Of a stretch of 64,000 nucleotides of DNA, positions 15,703-24,673 are shown in pieces. The notes below the pieces were generated by a model. It saw only the letters and a program-made list of their open reading frames with translations, ran no database searches and was not told the origin of the DNA. Each line of letters starts with the position of its first letter. The first letter of the stretch is position 1. A program made the translations under genes and the position numbers. The stretch comes from Anaerovibrio lipolyticus (lineage in GTDB: Bacteria > Bacillota > Negativicutes > Selenomonadales > Selenomonadaceae), in the NCBI RefSeq assembly GCF_021531495.1, contig NZ_JADYTY010000007.1, positions 1 through 64,000 on the forward strand, read 5' to 3'.

Positions 15703-16422
15703 ATGGTTGGACTTGGTACTTTAGTTAATGTCGTGGGAATTGTTATAGGTGGTATAATAGGCTGTTTTTGTGGAAAATTATTAAATGAAAAGCAACAGGA
15801 ATCCATGAATAAGGTATGTGGCCTATGTGTCATATTTATTTCTATAGCAGGTGCGATGGAGGGGATGCTTTCTATTGCAAATAACGATATAGTAAGCGGT
15901 AAAGCAATGTTTATAACATTAAGCATGGCATTTGGAACATTGCTTGGAGAAATAATAGATATAGAGGCACTGATTGAAAGATTTGGAGAATGGCTGAAAA
16001 CATACAGTGGAAGCTCAGAGGACGGTAATTTTGCAGAAGCATTTGCCAATGCTTCATTTACTGTGTGTATAGGAGCTATGGCTATAGTAGGGGCAATTCA
16101 AGATGGTTTGACGGGGAATCCTATGATGCTTTGGGTAAAAACTATTCTTGATTTTGTTATTATTGCGGTAATGACATCAAGTATGGGAAAGGGGTGTATT
16201 TTTTCTGCAATACCAGTGTTATTGCTGGAAGGCTCTATAACATTATTGGCTAACTCCATTTCAGCATTTATGACCAGTTCCATGCTAGATGCAATATCCC
16301 TAGTAGGTTCGCTTCTAATTTTTTGCGTAGGTGTTAATCTTGTTTGGGGCAAGATGTTTAGGGTTGCTAATATGCTTCCTGCAATTGTTTTGGCAACGAT
16401 AATAATCCCTTTTGTAAAATGA
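15703..16422 (+). CDS. DUF554 family membrane protein
   Basis: 239 aa with six to seven hydrophobic segments. It opens with GLGTLVNVVGIVIGGIIG, the typical DUF554 start. Further blocks are SMAFGTLLGEIIDIE, the FVNASFTVCIGAMAIVGAIQDGL-like segment near residues 108-130 and VILLLEGSIT-like sequence near 170. The family is often annotated as a putative transporter, but its substrate is unknown. A GGGGGAG site precedes the ATG. It has its own consensus promoter and terminator, and base composition is more AT-rich than in neighbouring operons. Confidence 0.88.
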   Translation: MVGLGTLVNVVGIVIGGIIGCFCGKLLNEKQQESMNKVCGLCVIFISIAGAMEGMLSIANNDIVSGKAMFITLSMAFGTLLGEIIDIEALIERFGEWLKTYSGSSEDGNFAEAFANASFTVCIGAMAIVGAIQDGLTGNPMMLWVKTILDFVIIAVMTSSMGKGCIFSAIPVLLLEGSITLLANSISAFMTSSMLDAISLVGSLLIFCVGVNLVWGKMFRVANMLPAIVLATIIIPFVK

Positions 16423-16437
16423 TAAAGCCTATCAGAG

Positions 16438-16476
16438 ACACCAGCTGTTTTCAAGGGAAGATAGCTGGTGTTTTTT
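16438..16476 (+). terminator. Terminator of the DUF554 gene; left flank of the ATPase cassette
   Basis: ACACCAGCT pairs with AGCTGGTGT around a 16-base loop, followed by six Ts. The whole sequence recurs at 17831-17870 with two differences, so the ATPase gene lies between two direct copies of one terminator. Confidence 0.85.
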
Positions 16477-16505
16477 GTGACATTATTTTGGGTAGATGAT
16501 ATAAT
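16477..16505 (+). promoter_or_regulatory. Promoter of the ATPase gene
   Basis: GTGACA (16477-16482), a 17-base spacer and TATAAT (16500-16505), starting right at the end of the preceding terminator T-run. Confidence 0.5.
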
Positions 16506-16540
16506 ATTGTTATTATTGATTGTGACGAGGTGGTAGTGAT

Positions 16541-17824
16541 ATGCTGAAAAATGTCAAATTAAATGGGATTGGTGATGTATTTAAGCCAAATGCACTGCCA
16601 GATCATACTTATGTTGATCGAAGGATTGATGAATATGGCGATACCTATACGGAGCAGCTGCAGAAGGCTCTCTTGAATCCTGGAACCTTGATTGCTATAA
16701 CAGGAGCCTCTAAATCAGGTAAGACGGTTTTGTGCCATAAGGCTATTCGCAATACAATCATAGATTTAAGTGCTTCACAAATAGAATCTAGGGAGGATTT
16801 TTGGAATCAAATAGGCGAGCAGTTGGAATTGCCTGATGAGGTGCAGATAAAAACTTCCCAAAGTGAAAACGATGTTGAAAAAACTCAAATTACTGGAGAA
16901 TTAAGTATCAAGGTTGCCAAAATAAATATTTCTGCTGGCAAGGATAATACTGGATCTAAGGGAAATGAAATATCCCATAGAATATTGCGTAGCCAAAGCT
17001 CTATGATGAAATACATCATAGATAATGATTTTGTCTTGGTTATAGATGACTTTCATTATGCCTCAGAAGATATCCAATTATATATTGCTAGAACCATTAA
17101 AACATATCTTATTAATGGATTGAAGGTGATTATATTATCCTTGCCTCATAGGGCAGATGACGCAATTAGATTGAATCCTGATTTAATAGGACGCACTAGC
17201 TTTATCGAGATTGCTCCTTGGAGTATAGATGAGCTTAAGGAGATTGGCTTGAAGGGATTTCCTTTGCTAAACATAGCTGTAGATGATGTCGTTTTGGAGC
17301 ATATGGCTGTGGAAAGTATTAGCTCTCCTCAATTAATGCAGGATATTTGCTTCAATTTGGCTTATCGCATGGAAAAAAATAATGCTACTACAGTTAGCAG
17401 GGAAATGGTTGCTGTTGCTCTCAGGGAAACTGTAAAAAAACATAAGCAGGTATATAGTCATGTGCTAAAAGCAGCTTTGGAAGGACCAGCTCAGGGAAAA
17501 AATAAAAGAACTCATTATATTTTGCAGGATGGCAGACAGGTAGATATTTATATGCTTTTGTTGATAAGCATTAGCTCAGATCCACCAGAGCTGTCTCTAC
17601 CTGTACAGGAAATTCAAAGAAGATTTTCTAATCTGCTGGCAGAAAATAATGTCAAACAACCTCGGTCCATAGATATTAGCAATGCTGTAAAAAACATAAA
17701 AAATATCATGAAGGAGAGAGCCAAGAATCTAGATACTATAGATTGGAAAGCTAAGACTTTGTATATACTAGACTCCTTCTTGCTTTTCTATTTGCGCTGT
17801 TCAGACGATTGGAAAAATGCATAA
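16541..17824 (+). CDS. Lone P-loop AAA/STAND-type ATPase
   Basis: 427 aa. Walker A is GASKSGKT at residues 55-62. Walker B is VLVIDD at 165-170, followed by FHYA. A sensor-like LKVIILSLPHRADD strand follows near 192-206. Residues 215-300 look like an AAA lid. The C-terminal third (about 330-427) could form a winged helix ending in TLYILDSFLLFYLRC. This layout fits single-gene ATPases of the STAND/Orc1-like group that turn up in defence and mobile contexts. No effector domain is visible, so the function is open. It sits alone between two near-identical terminators, which suggests arrival as a cassette. Confidence 0.7.
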   Translation: MLKNVKLNGIGDVFKPNALPDHTYVDRRIDEYGDTYTEQLQKALLNPGTLIAITGASKSGKTVLCHKAIRNTIIDLSASQIESREDFWNQIGEQLELPDEVQIKTSQSENDVEKTQITGELSIKVAKINISAGKDNTGSKGNEISHRILRSQSSMMKYIIDNDFVLVIDDFHYASEDIQLYIARTIKTYLINGLKVIILSLPHRADDAIRLNPDLIGRTSFIEIAPWSIDELKEIGLKGFPLLNIAVDDVVLEHMAVESISSPQLMQDICFNLAYRMEKNNATTVSREMVAVALRETVKKHKQVYSHVLKAALEGPAQGKNKRTHYILQDGRQVDIYMLLLISISSDPPELSLPVQEIQRRFSNLLAENNVKQPRSIDISNAVKNIKNIMKERAKNLDTIDWKAKTLYILDSFLLFYLRCSDDWKNA

Positions 17825-17830
17825 TTATAA

Positions 17831-17870
17831 ACATCAGCTGTTTTCAAGGAAAGATAGCTGGTGTTTTTTT
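17831..17870 (+). terminator. Terminator of the ATPase gene; right copy of the duplicated terminator
   Basis: ACATCAGCT pairs with AGCTGGTGT, followed by seven Ts. The 38-base body is almost identical to 16438-16476, including the loop. Confidence 0.85.
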
Positions 17871-17941
17871 GTTGGAATTTTGTTTTGGGATAGGTTGGAG
17901 TGGTTAAAAGGGAAGTTTATGGAGTATAGTTTGTCTCTATG

Positions 17942-17971
17942 TTGTCAATTTCTATGTAGGTGTGATAAAAT
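17942..17971 (+). promoter_or_regulatory. Promoter of the def-fmt operon
   Basis: TTGTCA (17942-17947), an 18-base spacer and TAAAAT (17966-17971), followed 36 bases later by def. Confidence 0.5.
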
Positions 17972-18007
17972 TAATTAGTTATGATGTAATTTTGGAGGTT
18001 GATATAA

Positions 18008-18478
18008 ATGGCAGTTTTGGAGATTGTCAAGGCAGGTAATCCTGTGTTGAAGCAGAAGGCTGAGCCTATAGGCAAGGTGGACAGCAGATTGAGGAAGCTG
18101 TTGAATGATATGGCTGAAACCATGTACAGTGCAGATGGGGTAGGTTTGGCAGCCCCTCAGGTGGCCAAATCCATTCGCTGTGTAGTTATTGATGTTGGTG
18201 ATGACAATGGACTTTTGGAGCTGATAGATCCTGTAATTACGGAGCGTGAGGGAAGCGAGATAGATTCCGAAGGGTGTCTTAGCGTGCCTAATGTTTTTGG
18301 GGATGTGGAGCGCTCTGCCAAGGTAGTGGTGGAATATACCAATCGCTGGAACAAGAGAAAGCGCTTGGCTGCTGGCGGTCTTTTGGCTAGATGTATTCAG
18401 CATGAGCTGGATCATCTGGAGGGAACTTTGTTTATTGATGTGGCTAAGAGCCTGCGGAATGGAGATAAAAAGCAATGA
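18008..18478 (+). CDS. def: Peptide deformylase
   Basis: 156 aa. It removes the formyl group from the initiator methionine of new proteins. All three motifs are present: GVGLAAPQ near residues 42-49, EGCLSVP near 93-99 with the metal-binding cysteine, and QHELDHLEG near 134-142 with both metal-binding histidines. GGAGG precedes the ATG. It overlaps fmt by four bases, a common pairing that couples formylation with deformylation. Confidence 0.96.
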   Translation: MAVLEIVKAGNPVLKQKAEPIGKVDSRLRKLLNDMAETMYSADGVGLAAPQVAKSIRCVVIDVGDDNGLLELIDPVITEREGSEIDSEGCLSVPNVFGDVERSAKVVVEYTNRWNKRKRLAAGGLLARCIQHELDHLEGTLFIDVAKSLRNGDKKQ

Positions 18479-19410
18479 GCAAGCTAAAGACAATATTTAT
18501 GGGTACACCGGATTTTGCTGTACCCTGCTTGGAGGTTTTGCAGGCCAAGACTGAGGTTTTGGCAGTAATTACCCAGCCTGATAGACCAAAGGGCAGAGGC
18601 CATAATTTGCAGGCATCTCCTGTAAAACAGAAAGCCTTGGAATATAATCTGCCAGTGCTGCAGCCGGAAAAAATCAAAACCGAGGAATTTACTGCAGAGC
18701 TGGAGAGATTACAGCCGGATTTGATTGTAGTAGTGGCCTTTGGTCAGATTCTGTCCCAGCGGATTTTGGATATTCCTCCTTTGGGCTGTGTTAATGTGCA
18801 TGCTTCTTTACTGCCAAGATACAGAGGGGCAGCACCTATTCACTGGTCCATTATTAACGGAGAAAAGGAAACCGGTGTTACTACCATGCTGATGGATGCT
18901 GGTTTGGATACAGGTGATATGCTGTTAATGGACAAGGTTACTATTACTGAGGAAATGACCACAGAGGAGCTTCATGACCAGCTAATGGCTATGGGGGGAA
19001 AGCTGCTGGCAGAAACTATAGATGGTTTGGCCAATGGCACTATAACCCCAGAAAAGCAGGATGATAGCATTTCTAATTATGCCGGTATGCTGAATAAGGA
19101 AACCGGTCATATTGATTGGAGCAAATCTGCAGTAGAGATACATAATCTCATTAGAGGTTTAAATTCCTGGCCTGTGGCTTGGAGCATGAAGGATGGCAAA
19201 AACTATAAGTTCTGGCGTACAAAGGTAGAGAACAGCAACAGTGATAAGGCACCTGGTACAGTGGTAGAGCTGCGAAAAAACAGCTTTTGTATTGCTACAG
19301 GAGAAGGTCTGCTGGAGGTGCTGGAGATACAGCCACCTAGTAAAAAACGCATGAGCGCAGGGGATTTGCTTCGTGGTCATGGTGTAGCAGTTGGAGATAT
19401 CTTTAACTGA
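18475..19410 (+). CDS. fmt: Methionyl-tRNA formyltransferase
   Basis: 311 aa, the normal size. It formylates initiator Met-tRNA using 10-formyl-tetrahydrofolate. The hydrolase-fold N-terminal domain starts with IFMGTPDFAVPCLE. The folate site shows NVHASLLPRYRGAAPIHW (about residues 106-123) with the catalytic Asn, His and Asp pattern completed by GLDTGDML near 143. The C-terminal tRNA-binding domain contains LIRGLNSWP near 223. The start overlaps the def stop. Confidence 0.96.
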   Translation: MSKLKTIFMGTPDFAVPCLEVLQAKTEVLAVITQPDRPKGRGHNLQASPVKQKALEYNLPVLQPEKIKTEEFTAELERLQPDLIVVVAFGQILSQRILDIPPLGCVNVHASLLPRYRGAAPIHWSIINGEKETGVTTMLMDAGLDTGDMLLMDKVTITEEMTTEELHDQLMAMGGKLLAETIDGLANGTITPEKQDDSISNYAGMLNKETGHIDWSKSAVEIHNLIRGLNSWPVAWSMKDGKNYKFWRTKVENSNSDKAPGTVVELRKNSFCIATGEGLLEVLEIQPPSKKRMSAGDLLRGHGVAVGDIFN

Positions 19411-19427
19411 TATTCTGAGGAAAAGCT

Positions 19428-20222
19428 ATGAAATGTTATACGGATAATCAGGGTAGGAATCCTAAGAGATTGTTTGTCAGCTTGATGACAGGCAGTTTTG
19501 TGGCTTTGGTGGCAGTATTTGCTACTATGTGGTGGATTGCCCGCCCAGGATTGTTGGAGCTGAATAGCTGGCTGCCAGAGGTTTTTGGCCTGTGTCTGCT
19601 AGTTCTGGCAGGCTTAATGGCCTTGGGAATATTCAGTATGGTGGCTGGCATTATGGGCTGGCCGGTGCCCCGCTTCCTGCATCGACAGACCTACGGGCTA
19701 ATGAATATATTGTTCTATGTGGCTCTGGGAGCTGGGCGGTTATTACATATCCCCAGACGAAGGATTGAAGGCTCCTTTGTGGCAGTTAGCAACCAAATTA
19801 TCAAAAATCGTCATCTAAAGGTAACACCGGATAAGCTTTTGGTGGTAACACCTCATTGTTTGCAGCTGGCTACCTGTCCCCACAAAATAACTAGAGATCC
19901 TAATAATTGCAGGCGCTGTGGGGGCTGTGATATTGGTGCCTTGGTAACTATGGCAGAGGAAATGGGCTTTCATTTCTTCGTAGTTACAGGGGGAACCCTA
20001 GCTCGGCAAACTGTTATGAAGATTCGGCCCAAGGCAGTGGTGGCCATTGCCTGTGAGCGGGATTTGGCCAGCGGTATTCAGGATGTTTACCCTATTCCCT
20101 CTGTGGGGGTGCTGAATCTACGGCCTAATGGCCCCTGCTACAATACCCATGTGGATTTGGAGGAATTTCGTCGGGCCATAGAGGAGATTCTGATTTTGCC
20201 ATCAAAGGATGAAAAGCATTAG
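19428..20222 (+). CDS. DUF116 family membrane-anchored cysteine-rich protein
   Basis: 264 aa. Two hydrophobic segments near residues 20-40 and 45-75 anchor the protein. The soluble DUF116 domain follows with cysteines in HCLQLATCP near residue 144, then CRRCGGCDIG near 163, ACERD near 206 and a late GPCYNTHVD. The Cys pattern could bind metal or an Fe-S cluster, but this is inference. Its place between fmt and rsmB is recurrent in Firmicutes as far as I recall, hinting at a link to translation initiation or RNA modification, but no function is established. Confidence 0.85.
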   Translation: MKCYTDNQGRNPKRLFVSLMTGSFVALVAVFATMWWIARPGLLELNSWLPEVFGLCLLVLAGLMALGIFSMVAGIMGWPVPRFLHRQTYGLMNILFYVALGAGRLLHIPRRRIEGSFVAVSNQIIKNRHLKVTPDKLLVVTPHCLQLATCPHKITRDPNNCRRCGGCDIGALVTMAEEMGFHFFVVTGGTLARQTVMKIRPKAVVAIACERDLASGIQDVYPIPSVGVLNLRPNGPCYNTHVDLEEFRRAIEEILILPSKDEKH

Positions 20223-20278
20223 AAAAATCGGGATATTCTTCGGCATATTTGATTGACTATAAAGGAGAAGTTTATTTA

Positions 20279-21607
20279 ATGGATAAGGCAAGGGAAGCGG
20301 CTCTGAAAATTATGACTGCTGTCCACCAGCAGGGAGCCTATGCCAATGTGGCACTGGCCAAGGAGCTAAGACATGGCCAGCTGTCTGATATGGATAGGCG
20401 ATTTGTGACAGAGCTGGTATATGGTGCTGTCAAGGCAGGGGGAACTCTGGATTGGATTATCAAAAAATATTTGACACGGCCTTGGAACAAGGTTAATCCT
20501 TTGGTGCAGGAAATTCTGCGGCTAGGTACTTACCAGCTGCGCTACATGGACAAGGTGCCTGCTTCTGCTGCTTGTAATGAATCTGTGGAACTGGCCAAGA
20601 AATTTACCAATCTGGGCGCGACAAAATTTGTTAATGGTGTATTAAGAACTATGGTGCGGGAGCCGGAAAAGGGTAATTTTCCTCAGGGCAAGGGGAATGC
20701 TACCCTGCAGCTAGCTTTGTCTCAGCAGCATCCTGAGTGGCTGGTACGCCGTTGGATAAAGGAGTTTGGCTATGAGGAAGCCGAAAAGCTGTGTCAGTTT
20801 GACAATCAGCAGGCTCCTTTGACCATTCGCACCAATACCCTGAAAACCAGTCCATCAGAGCTGTTTTTGCAGCTTACTTCTCTGGGGGTAGAGGCAACCC
20901 GTAGTCAACTGGTGGACGAAGGCTATGTATTGGAAAATTACGGTTCACTGGATAATCTGGCTCCTTTGCAGGAGGGCTATTGTCAGGTGCAGGATGAAAG
21001 CTCCATGCTGGTAGCTCATGTGGTGGACCCTCAGCCGGGAGAGCTGGTACTGGACGTATGCAGTGCTCCTGGTGGCAAAACTACCCATATGGCAGCTCTT
21101 ATGGAAAATCGGGGACGGATTGTGGCCTGTGATATTTATGACCACAAGCTGCAGAGAGTTATGGAAAATGCGGCCAGGTTGGGCATTAATATTATAGATC
21201 CTATGCTGAAGGATGCTAGAGAGATTCATCAGGATTTTTCTCAGCAGGCGGATAGGGTTCTGGTGGATGCCCCTTGCTCAGGTCTAGGGGTTCTGCGTCG
21301 GAAGCCAGATTCCCGCTGGCGCAAAACTCAGCAGTTATTGAAGGAGCTGCCAGAGCTGCAGTTGGAGATACTAAAAAGCGGTGCAGTCTGTGTTAAGCCG
21401 GGAGGAATTTTGGTTTATAGTACCTGTACTATAGCTAGGGAGGAAAATCAGTCTGTGGTGGAAAAATTCCTTAAGGATAATGCAGAATTTCAGTTGGAGC
21501 ATACAGGCAGCCGTTTGCCTGTTCCAAGAGAGGATGCAATGGTACAGCTTTATCCCCAGCGGGATGGCACAGATGGGTTTTTTATTGCCTGCATGAGGAG
21601 AAAATAG
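20279..21607 (+). CDS. rsmB: 16S rRNA m5C967 methyltransferase RsmB
   Basis: 442 aa. The N-terminal NusB-like domain occupies about residues 1-140. The C-terminal methyltransferase domain shows the SAM motif DVCSAPGGKTTHMA near 257, VDAPCSGLGVLRRKPD near 325 with the PC motif, and VYSTCTI near 378 with the catalytic TC cysteine. A TTG start at 20249 is possible, but AAAGGAG at 20261-20267 is well placed for the ATG at 20279. It is followed three bases later by rlmN. Confidence 0.94.
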   Translation: MDKAREAALKIMTAVHQQGAYANVALAKELRHGQLSDMDRRFVTELVYGAVKAGGTLDWIIKKYLTRPWNKVNPLVQEILRLGTYQLRYMDKVPASAACNESVELAKKFTNLGATKFVNGVLRTMVREPEKGNFPQGKGNATLQLALSQQHPEWLVRRWIKEFGYEEAEKLCQFDNQQAPLTIRTNTLKTSPSELFLQLTSLGVEATRSQLVDEGYVLENYGSLDNLAPLQEGYCQVQDESSMLVAHVVDPQPGELVLDVCSAPGGKTTHMAALMENRGRIVACDIYDHKLQRVMENAARLGINIIDPMLKDAREIHQDFSQQADRVLVDAPCSGLGVLRRKPDSRWRKTQQLLKELPELQLEILKSGAVCVKPGGILVYSTCTIAREENQSVVEKFLKDNAEFQLEHTGSRLPVPREDAMVQLYPQRDGTDGFFIACMRRK

Positions 21608-21610
21608 GCT

Positions 21611-22648
21611 ATGGAAAATATTTTTGGCAAAAATCTGGCTGAATTAACAGAGCTGGTTCTAGGTCTTGGCCTGCCTAAATTCAGAGGCAAGCAGCTGGCA
21701 GAATGGCTTTACAAGCGAAGTGTTACTGATTTTCAGCAGATGCAGAATCTTCCCAAGGATATGCGTAATAAATTGGCAGAGGGCTATGTAATTGATAGGG
21801 CCGCCAGAGTGGATCAGATGGATTCCGGGGATGGCAAAACCTCCAAATTCCTGCTGAATTTTTCTGATGGTTCCGGGGTGGAAACTGTTTTGATGCGTCA
21901 GCCCTATGGCAATAGCATTTGTGTATCTTCTCAGGTAGGCTGTAATATGGGCTGTCGTTTTTGTGCCTCCACCTTACATGGTATGGTGCGGAATCTTACC
22001 CCTGGGGAAATGCTGGCCCAGACCTACTATATAAACGATTTACTGGCCAAAGAGGGACAGAAGGTTGACACTATTGTTATTATGGGTTCAGGGGAACCTT
22101 TAAATAATTATGATAATGTGTTGGCTTATATTCGCCTGCTCCATGAGGATTATTGCCTTGGCATGAGCTATCGCAGTATTACCCTGTCTACTTCTGGCAT
22201 TGTGCCTAATATTTATAAATTGGCTGCTGAGGAGCTGCCTATTACCCTTTCTATTTCCCTTCATGCTCCAGAGGATGAACTGCGTTCTGAGTTGATGCCT
22301 ATTAATCGCAAATATCCTTTGGCAGATGTATTGAAGGCAGGACGGGATTATGGCCAGTCCACTGGCAGACGGGTAACCTATGAATATATATTGATAGATG
22401 GGGTTAATGACAATCTTAAGCAGGCCAGAGAGCTGGCTTCCCTGCTAAGGGGACAGCTGGCCAGTGTGAACCTTATTCCTATCAATCCTGTGGCGGAAAG
22501 GGATTGGCGGCGTCCGTCTCTGGCTCGTATAGAGTTTTTTGCCAATTATCTGACGGAGCATCATATTACGGCTACAGTTAGACGGGAAATGGGCAATGAT
22601 ATACAGGCTGCCTGTGGACAGCTTCGCAACAAGCATTTGGATCAATGA
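21611..22648 (+). CDS. rlmN: 23S rRNA/tRNA m2A methyltransferase RlmN
   Basis: 345-aa radical-SAM enzyme that methylates A2503 of 23S rRNA and A37 of some tRNAs. The N-terminal accessory domain covers about residues 1-95. The radical-SAM cluster motif CNMGCRFCAS is near 116-125. MGSGEPLNNYDNV, LSTSGIVP and SLHAPEDELRSELMPINRKYP are the expected later blocks, and a conserved cysteine (AACGQL) near the C-terminus completes the catalytic pair. It is the last gene of the def operon. Confidence 0.95.
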   Translation: MENIFGKNLAELTELVLGLGLPKFRGKQLAEWLYKRSVTDFQQMQNLPKDMRNKLAEGYVIDRAARVDQMDSGDGKTSKFLLNFSDGSGVETVLMRQPYGNSICVSSQVGCNMGCRFCASTLHGMVRNLTPGEMLAQTYYINDLLAKEGQKVDTIVIMGSGEPLNNYDNVLAYIRLLHEDYCLGMSYRSITLSTSGIVPNIYKLAAEELPITLSISLHAPEDELRSELMPINRKYPLADVLKAGRDYGQSTGRRVTYEYILIDGVNDNLKQARELASLLRGQLASVNLIPINPVAERDWRRPSLARIEFFANYLTEHHITATVRREMGNDIQAACGQLRNKHLDQ

Positions 22649-22666
22649 TAGCTATTATCATATTAT

Positions 22667-22692
22667 AAGAAAATGGAGAGGCATTTTCTTTG
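22667..22692 (+). terminator. Weak terminator after rlmN
   Basis: AAGAAAATG pairs with CATTTTCTT around a 6-base loop. The stem is AT-rich and the T-run poor. Confidence 0.35.
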
Positions 22693-22706
22693 TACAATAT
22701 AAGGGT

Positions 22707-22712
22707 TATAAT
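22707..22712 (+). promoter_or_regulatory. Probable -10 box of the fhaA operon
   Basis: TATAAT, 37 bases before the fhaA start. No good -35 hexamer stands at the right distance. Confidence 0.35.
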
Positions 22713-22748
22713 AGATAAGTAAAGCTTTCCATAGGAGGTTCGATTTTT

Positions 22749-23498
22749 ATGTCAATAGGCAAGCTCGAATCATTTTTAGAGACTCATATAGAGGGATTTT
22801 TTAACCGCAAGCTAGGCGGTGCTGTTGAGCAATCAGAGATTATGAAGCAGATGGAGCGGGAGCTTTTGCACCGCCGCAAAAAAGGCCACAAGGAAACTAT
22901 AGTGCCTAACTGCTTTTATATAGAATTGACGCCGGGGGATTATCAGCGGCTTTGTGTCCGGAAATTTTTGGATGATCTGTATATCCAGGCGGAAAAACTG
23001 GTTATTAGCAATGATTGTTTTATGGATGGGGATTTATCTATTACCATTAATAGCGATGAAAATATTGACAAGGGAACCTGTGTGGTAACAGCCAATTTTA
23101 CAGATGATGAAGATATTGACTCCATACCACAGCAGGTGGAATGTAACACCATTATTTTGGATAAATCAGAATTCAATCCTCCTATGAATTTGCCAGTGGA
23201 ATACAAAACTGTTAGTCTGCTGGCTTTGGAGGGACCGGATATAGATTCATATTTGGAATTTGGTGAAAAACAGATTTATATTGGCAGACGGGTAAATAAT
23301 GATTTTATTTTGACAGATGGGAATGCTTCCAGAGTACATGCCTATATTGCCTATGAAAGACATAGACATATTCTCTATGATGCAGATAGTCTGAATGGTA
23401 CCTTTGTCAATGGACAAAGAGTGTTATCTCCTCAACTGCTTCATGCAGGAGATGAGATTACTATTGGTGAGACAGTATTGCTGTATGAGGTGATATAA
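22749..23498 (+). CDS. fhaA: FhaA-like protein (DUF3662 plus FHA domain)
   Basis: 249 aa. Residues 1-115 match the DUF3662 domain of actinobacterial FhaA (KLESFLETHIEGFFNRKLGG, then VPNCFYIELTPGDYQRL). A linker leads to a C-terminal FHA domain at about 175-245, with IYIGRRVNNDFILTD, SRVHAYI and the DADSLNGTFVNG strand, which holds the phosphothreonine-binding Arg, Ser and Asn. It should dock on phosphorylated targets of the PASTA kinase encoded four genes downstream. AGGAGG precedes the ATG. Confidence 0.88.
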   Translation: MSIGKLESFLETHIEGFFNRKLGGAVEQSEIMKQMERELLHRRKKGHKETIVPNCFYIELTPGDYQRLCVRKFLDDLYIQAEKLVISNDCFMDGDLSITINSDENIDKGTCVVTANFTDDEDIDSIPQQVECNTIILDKSEFNPPMNLPVEYKTVSLLALEGPDIDSYLEFGEKQIYIGRRVNNDFILTDGNASRVHAYIAYERHRHILYDADSLNGTFVNGQRVLSPQLLHAGDEITIGETVLLYEVI

Positions 23499-23954
23499 AT
23501 GCAAGCTACAGCCATGATTATAAAGGTCCTTAGTGTGGGACTGCAATATGGCATGCTTTTCTTTTTGTTGTATTTTGTGTATAAGGCAGTAAGGTTTATG
23601 GCAAAAGATGCCAAGCCGGTGGTGGAGGATATCTATGCAGAATCCCAGATAACTCCAGATGAGGCAGTGCTGACGGTTTTGGAGGCTGCGGATGAAGCTA
23701 TGGTAGGCAGGCGCTTTGCCTTTGGCCAAAGCATTTCTATTGGCAGAGGGGCAGATAATGATATTGTCATTCAGGATGGCTATGTGTCCCATCATCATGC
23801 AGTGGTAGAGCTGATGAATAATTTGTATGTAATACAGGATTTGGGAAGTGTAAATAGAACCTATGTAAATGGCCAGGAGATTAATGGCCGTCAATATCTG
23901 CAATCTGGAGATATTATTAACATAGGTACTGTAAGCTTCCAGTTTGGGCGGTGA
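23499..23954 (+). CDS. fhaB: FhaB-like membrane-anchored FHA protein
   Basis: 151 aa. A hydrophobic segment at about residues 5-32 (VLSVGLQYGMLFFLLYFVYKAV) anchors the protein. A single FHA domain covers about 70-150, with SIGRGADNDIVIQD, the SHHHAVVE core and LGSVNRTYVNGQ, which carry the phosphothreonine-binding residues. It starts directly after the fhaA stop and overlaps the phosphatase start by four bases. In actinobacteria, FhaB (FipA) links the kinase PknB-type signals to division proteins. Confidence 0.88.
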   Translation: MQATAMIIKVLSVGLQYGMLFFLLYFVYKAVRFMAKDAKPVVEDIYAESQITPDEAVLTVLEAADEAMVGRRFAFGQSISIGRGADNDIVIQDGYVSHHHAVVELMNNLYVIQDLGSVNRTYVNGQEINGRQYLQSGDIINIGTVSFQFGR

Positions 23955-24673
23955 AAAAGTTGATAGAAGTATTTCAGATGTCAGATATAGGATTGCACCG
24001 CAATCTTAATGAGGACAGCCTGCTGTGCAGACCGCCTTCAGATTTTGCTGTGGCTGATGGCATGGGTGGCCATGTGGCCGGCGAAGTAGCCAGCCATATC
24101 TTTACAGCCACTATGGAGGAGCTGTTAGCTCAGCGGGGACAGAATATGGATCAGGATGGCCTGCGGGAAATAGTTATTGCCGGCAATCGGGCTATTTTGT
24201 CCAGTATCCGCTCTCATCCAGAACGGAAGGGAATGGGTACAACGGCCACTTGCCTCCATTTGGGCCAAGGCAAGGGGATTTGGGCTCATGTAGGAGATAG
24301 CCGTTTGTATCTTCTGCGCCAAGGTAATATGCGGCAGCTTACCCAGGATCATACCTATGTAAATGATTTGATTGCCAGTGGCAGTATTACTCCTTTGGAG
24401 GCAGAAAATCATCCCAAGCGGAATATGCTGCTGCGAGCTGTAGGAGTTGAAGAATTTGTTCAGGTAGATACAGGGGAATTTACTCTGGAAACTGGAGATA
24501 TTATGCTTCTGTGTTCTGATGGCCTTACCAATATGGTAACAGAGGAGGCTATTAGAACGGTGCTGGAGGCCAAAAACTGTACCAATCCGGCGGCTTCTTT
24601 GGTGGATTGTGCCAAGGCTGGCGGAGGCTTAGATAATATAAGTGTTATCGTGGTGAAATATCATGAAGAATAA
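23951..24673 (+). CDS. PP2C-family serine/threonine phosphatase
   Basis: 240 aa, the compact bacterial PP2C fold. Metal-binding motifs are visible in order: SDIGLHRNLNEDS at 11-23, VADGMGGHVAGE near 37-48, TTATCLHL near 97-104, AHVGDSRLYLL near 112-122, LLLCSDGLTNMV near 186 and GLDNISVIVV near the end. The aspartates expected for the two manganese ions are present. It should dephosphorylate substrates of the PrkC-type kinase in this cluster. It overlaps both neighbours slightly. The start codon is GTG. Confidence 0.93.
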   Translation: MKKLIEVFQMSDIGLHRNLNEDSLLCRPPSDFAVADGMGGHVAGEVASHIFTATMEELLAQRGQNMDQDGLREIVIAGNRAILSSIRSHPERKGMGTTATCLHLGQGKGIWAHVGDSRLYLLRQGNMRQLTQDHTYVNDLIASGSITPLEAENHPKRNMLLRAVGVEEFVQVDTGEFTLETGDIMLLCSDGLTNMVTEEAIRTVLEAKNCTNPAASLVDCAKAGGGLDNISVIVVKYHEE

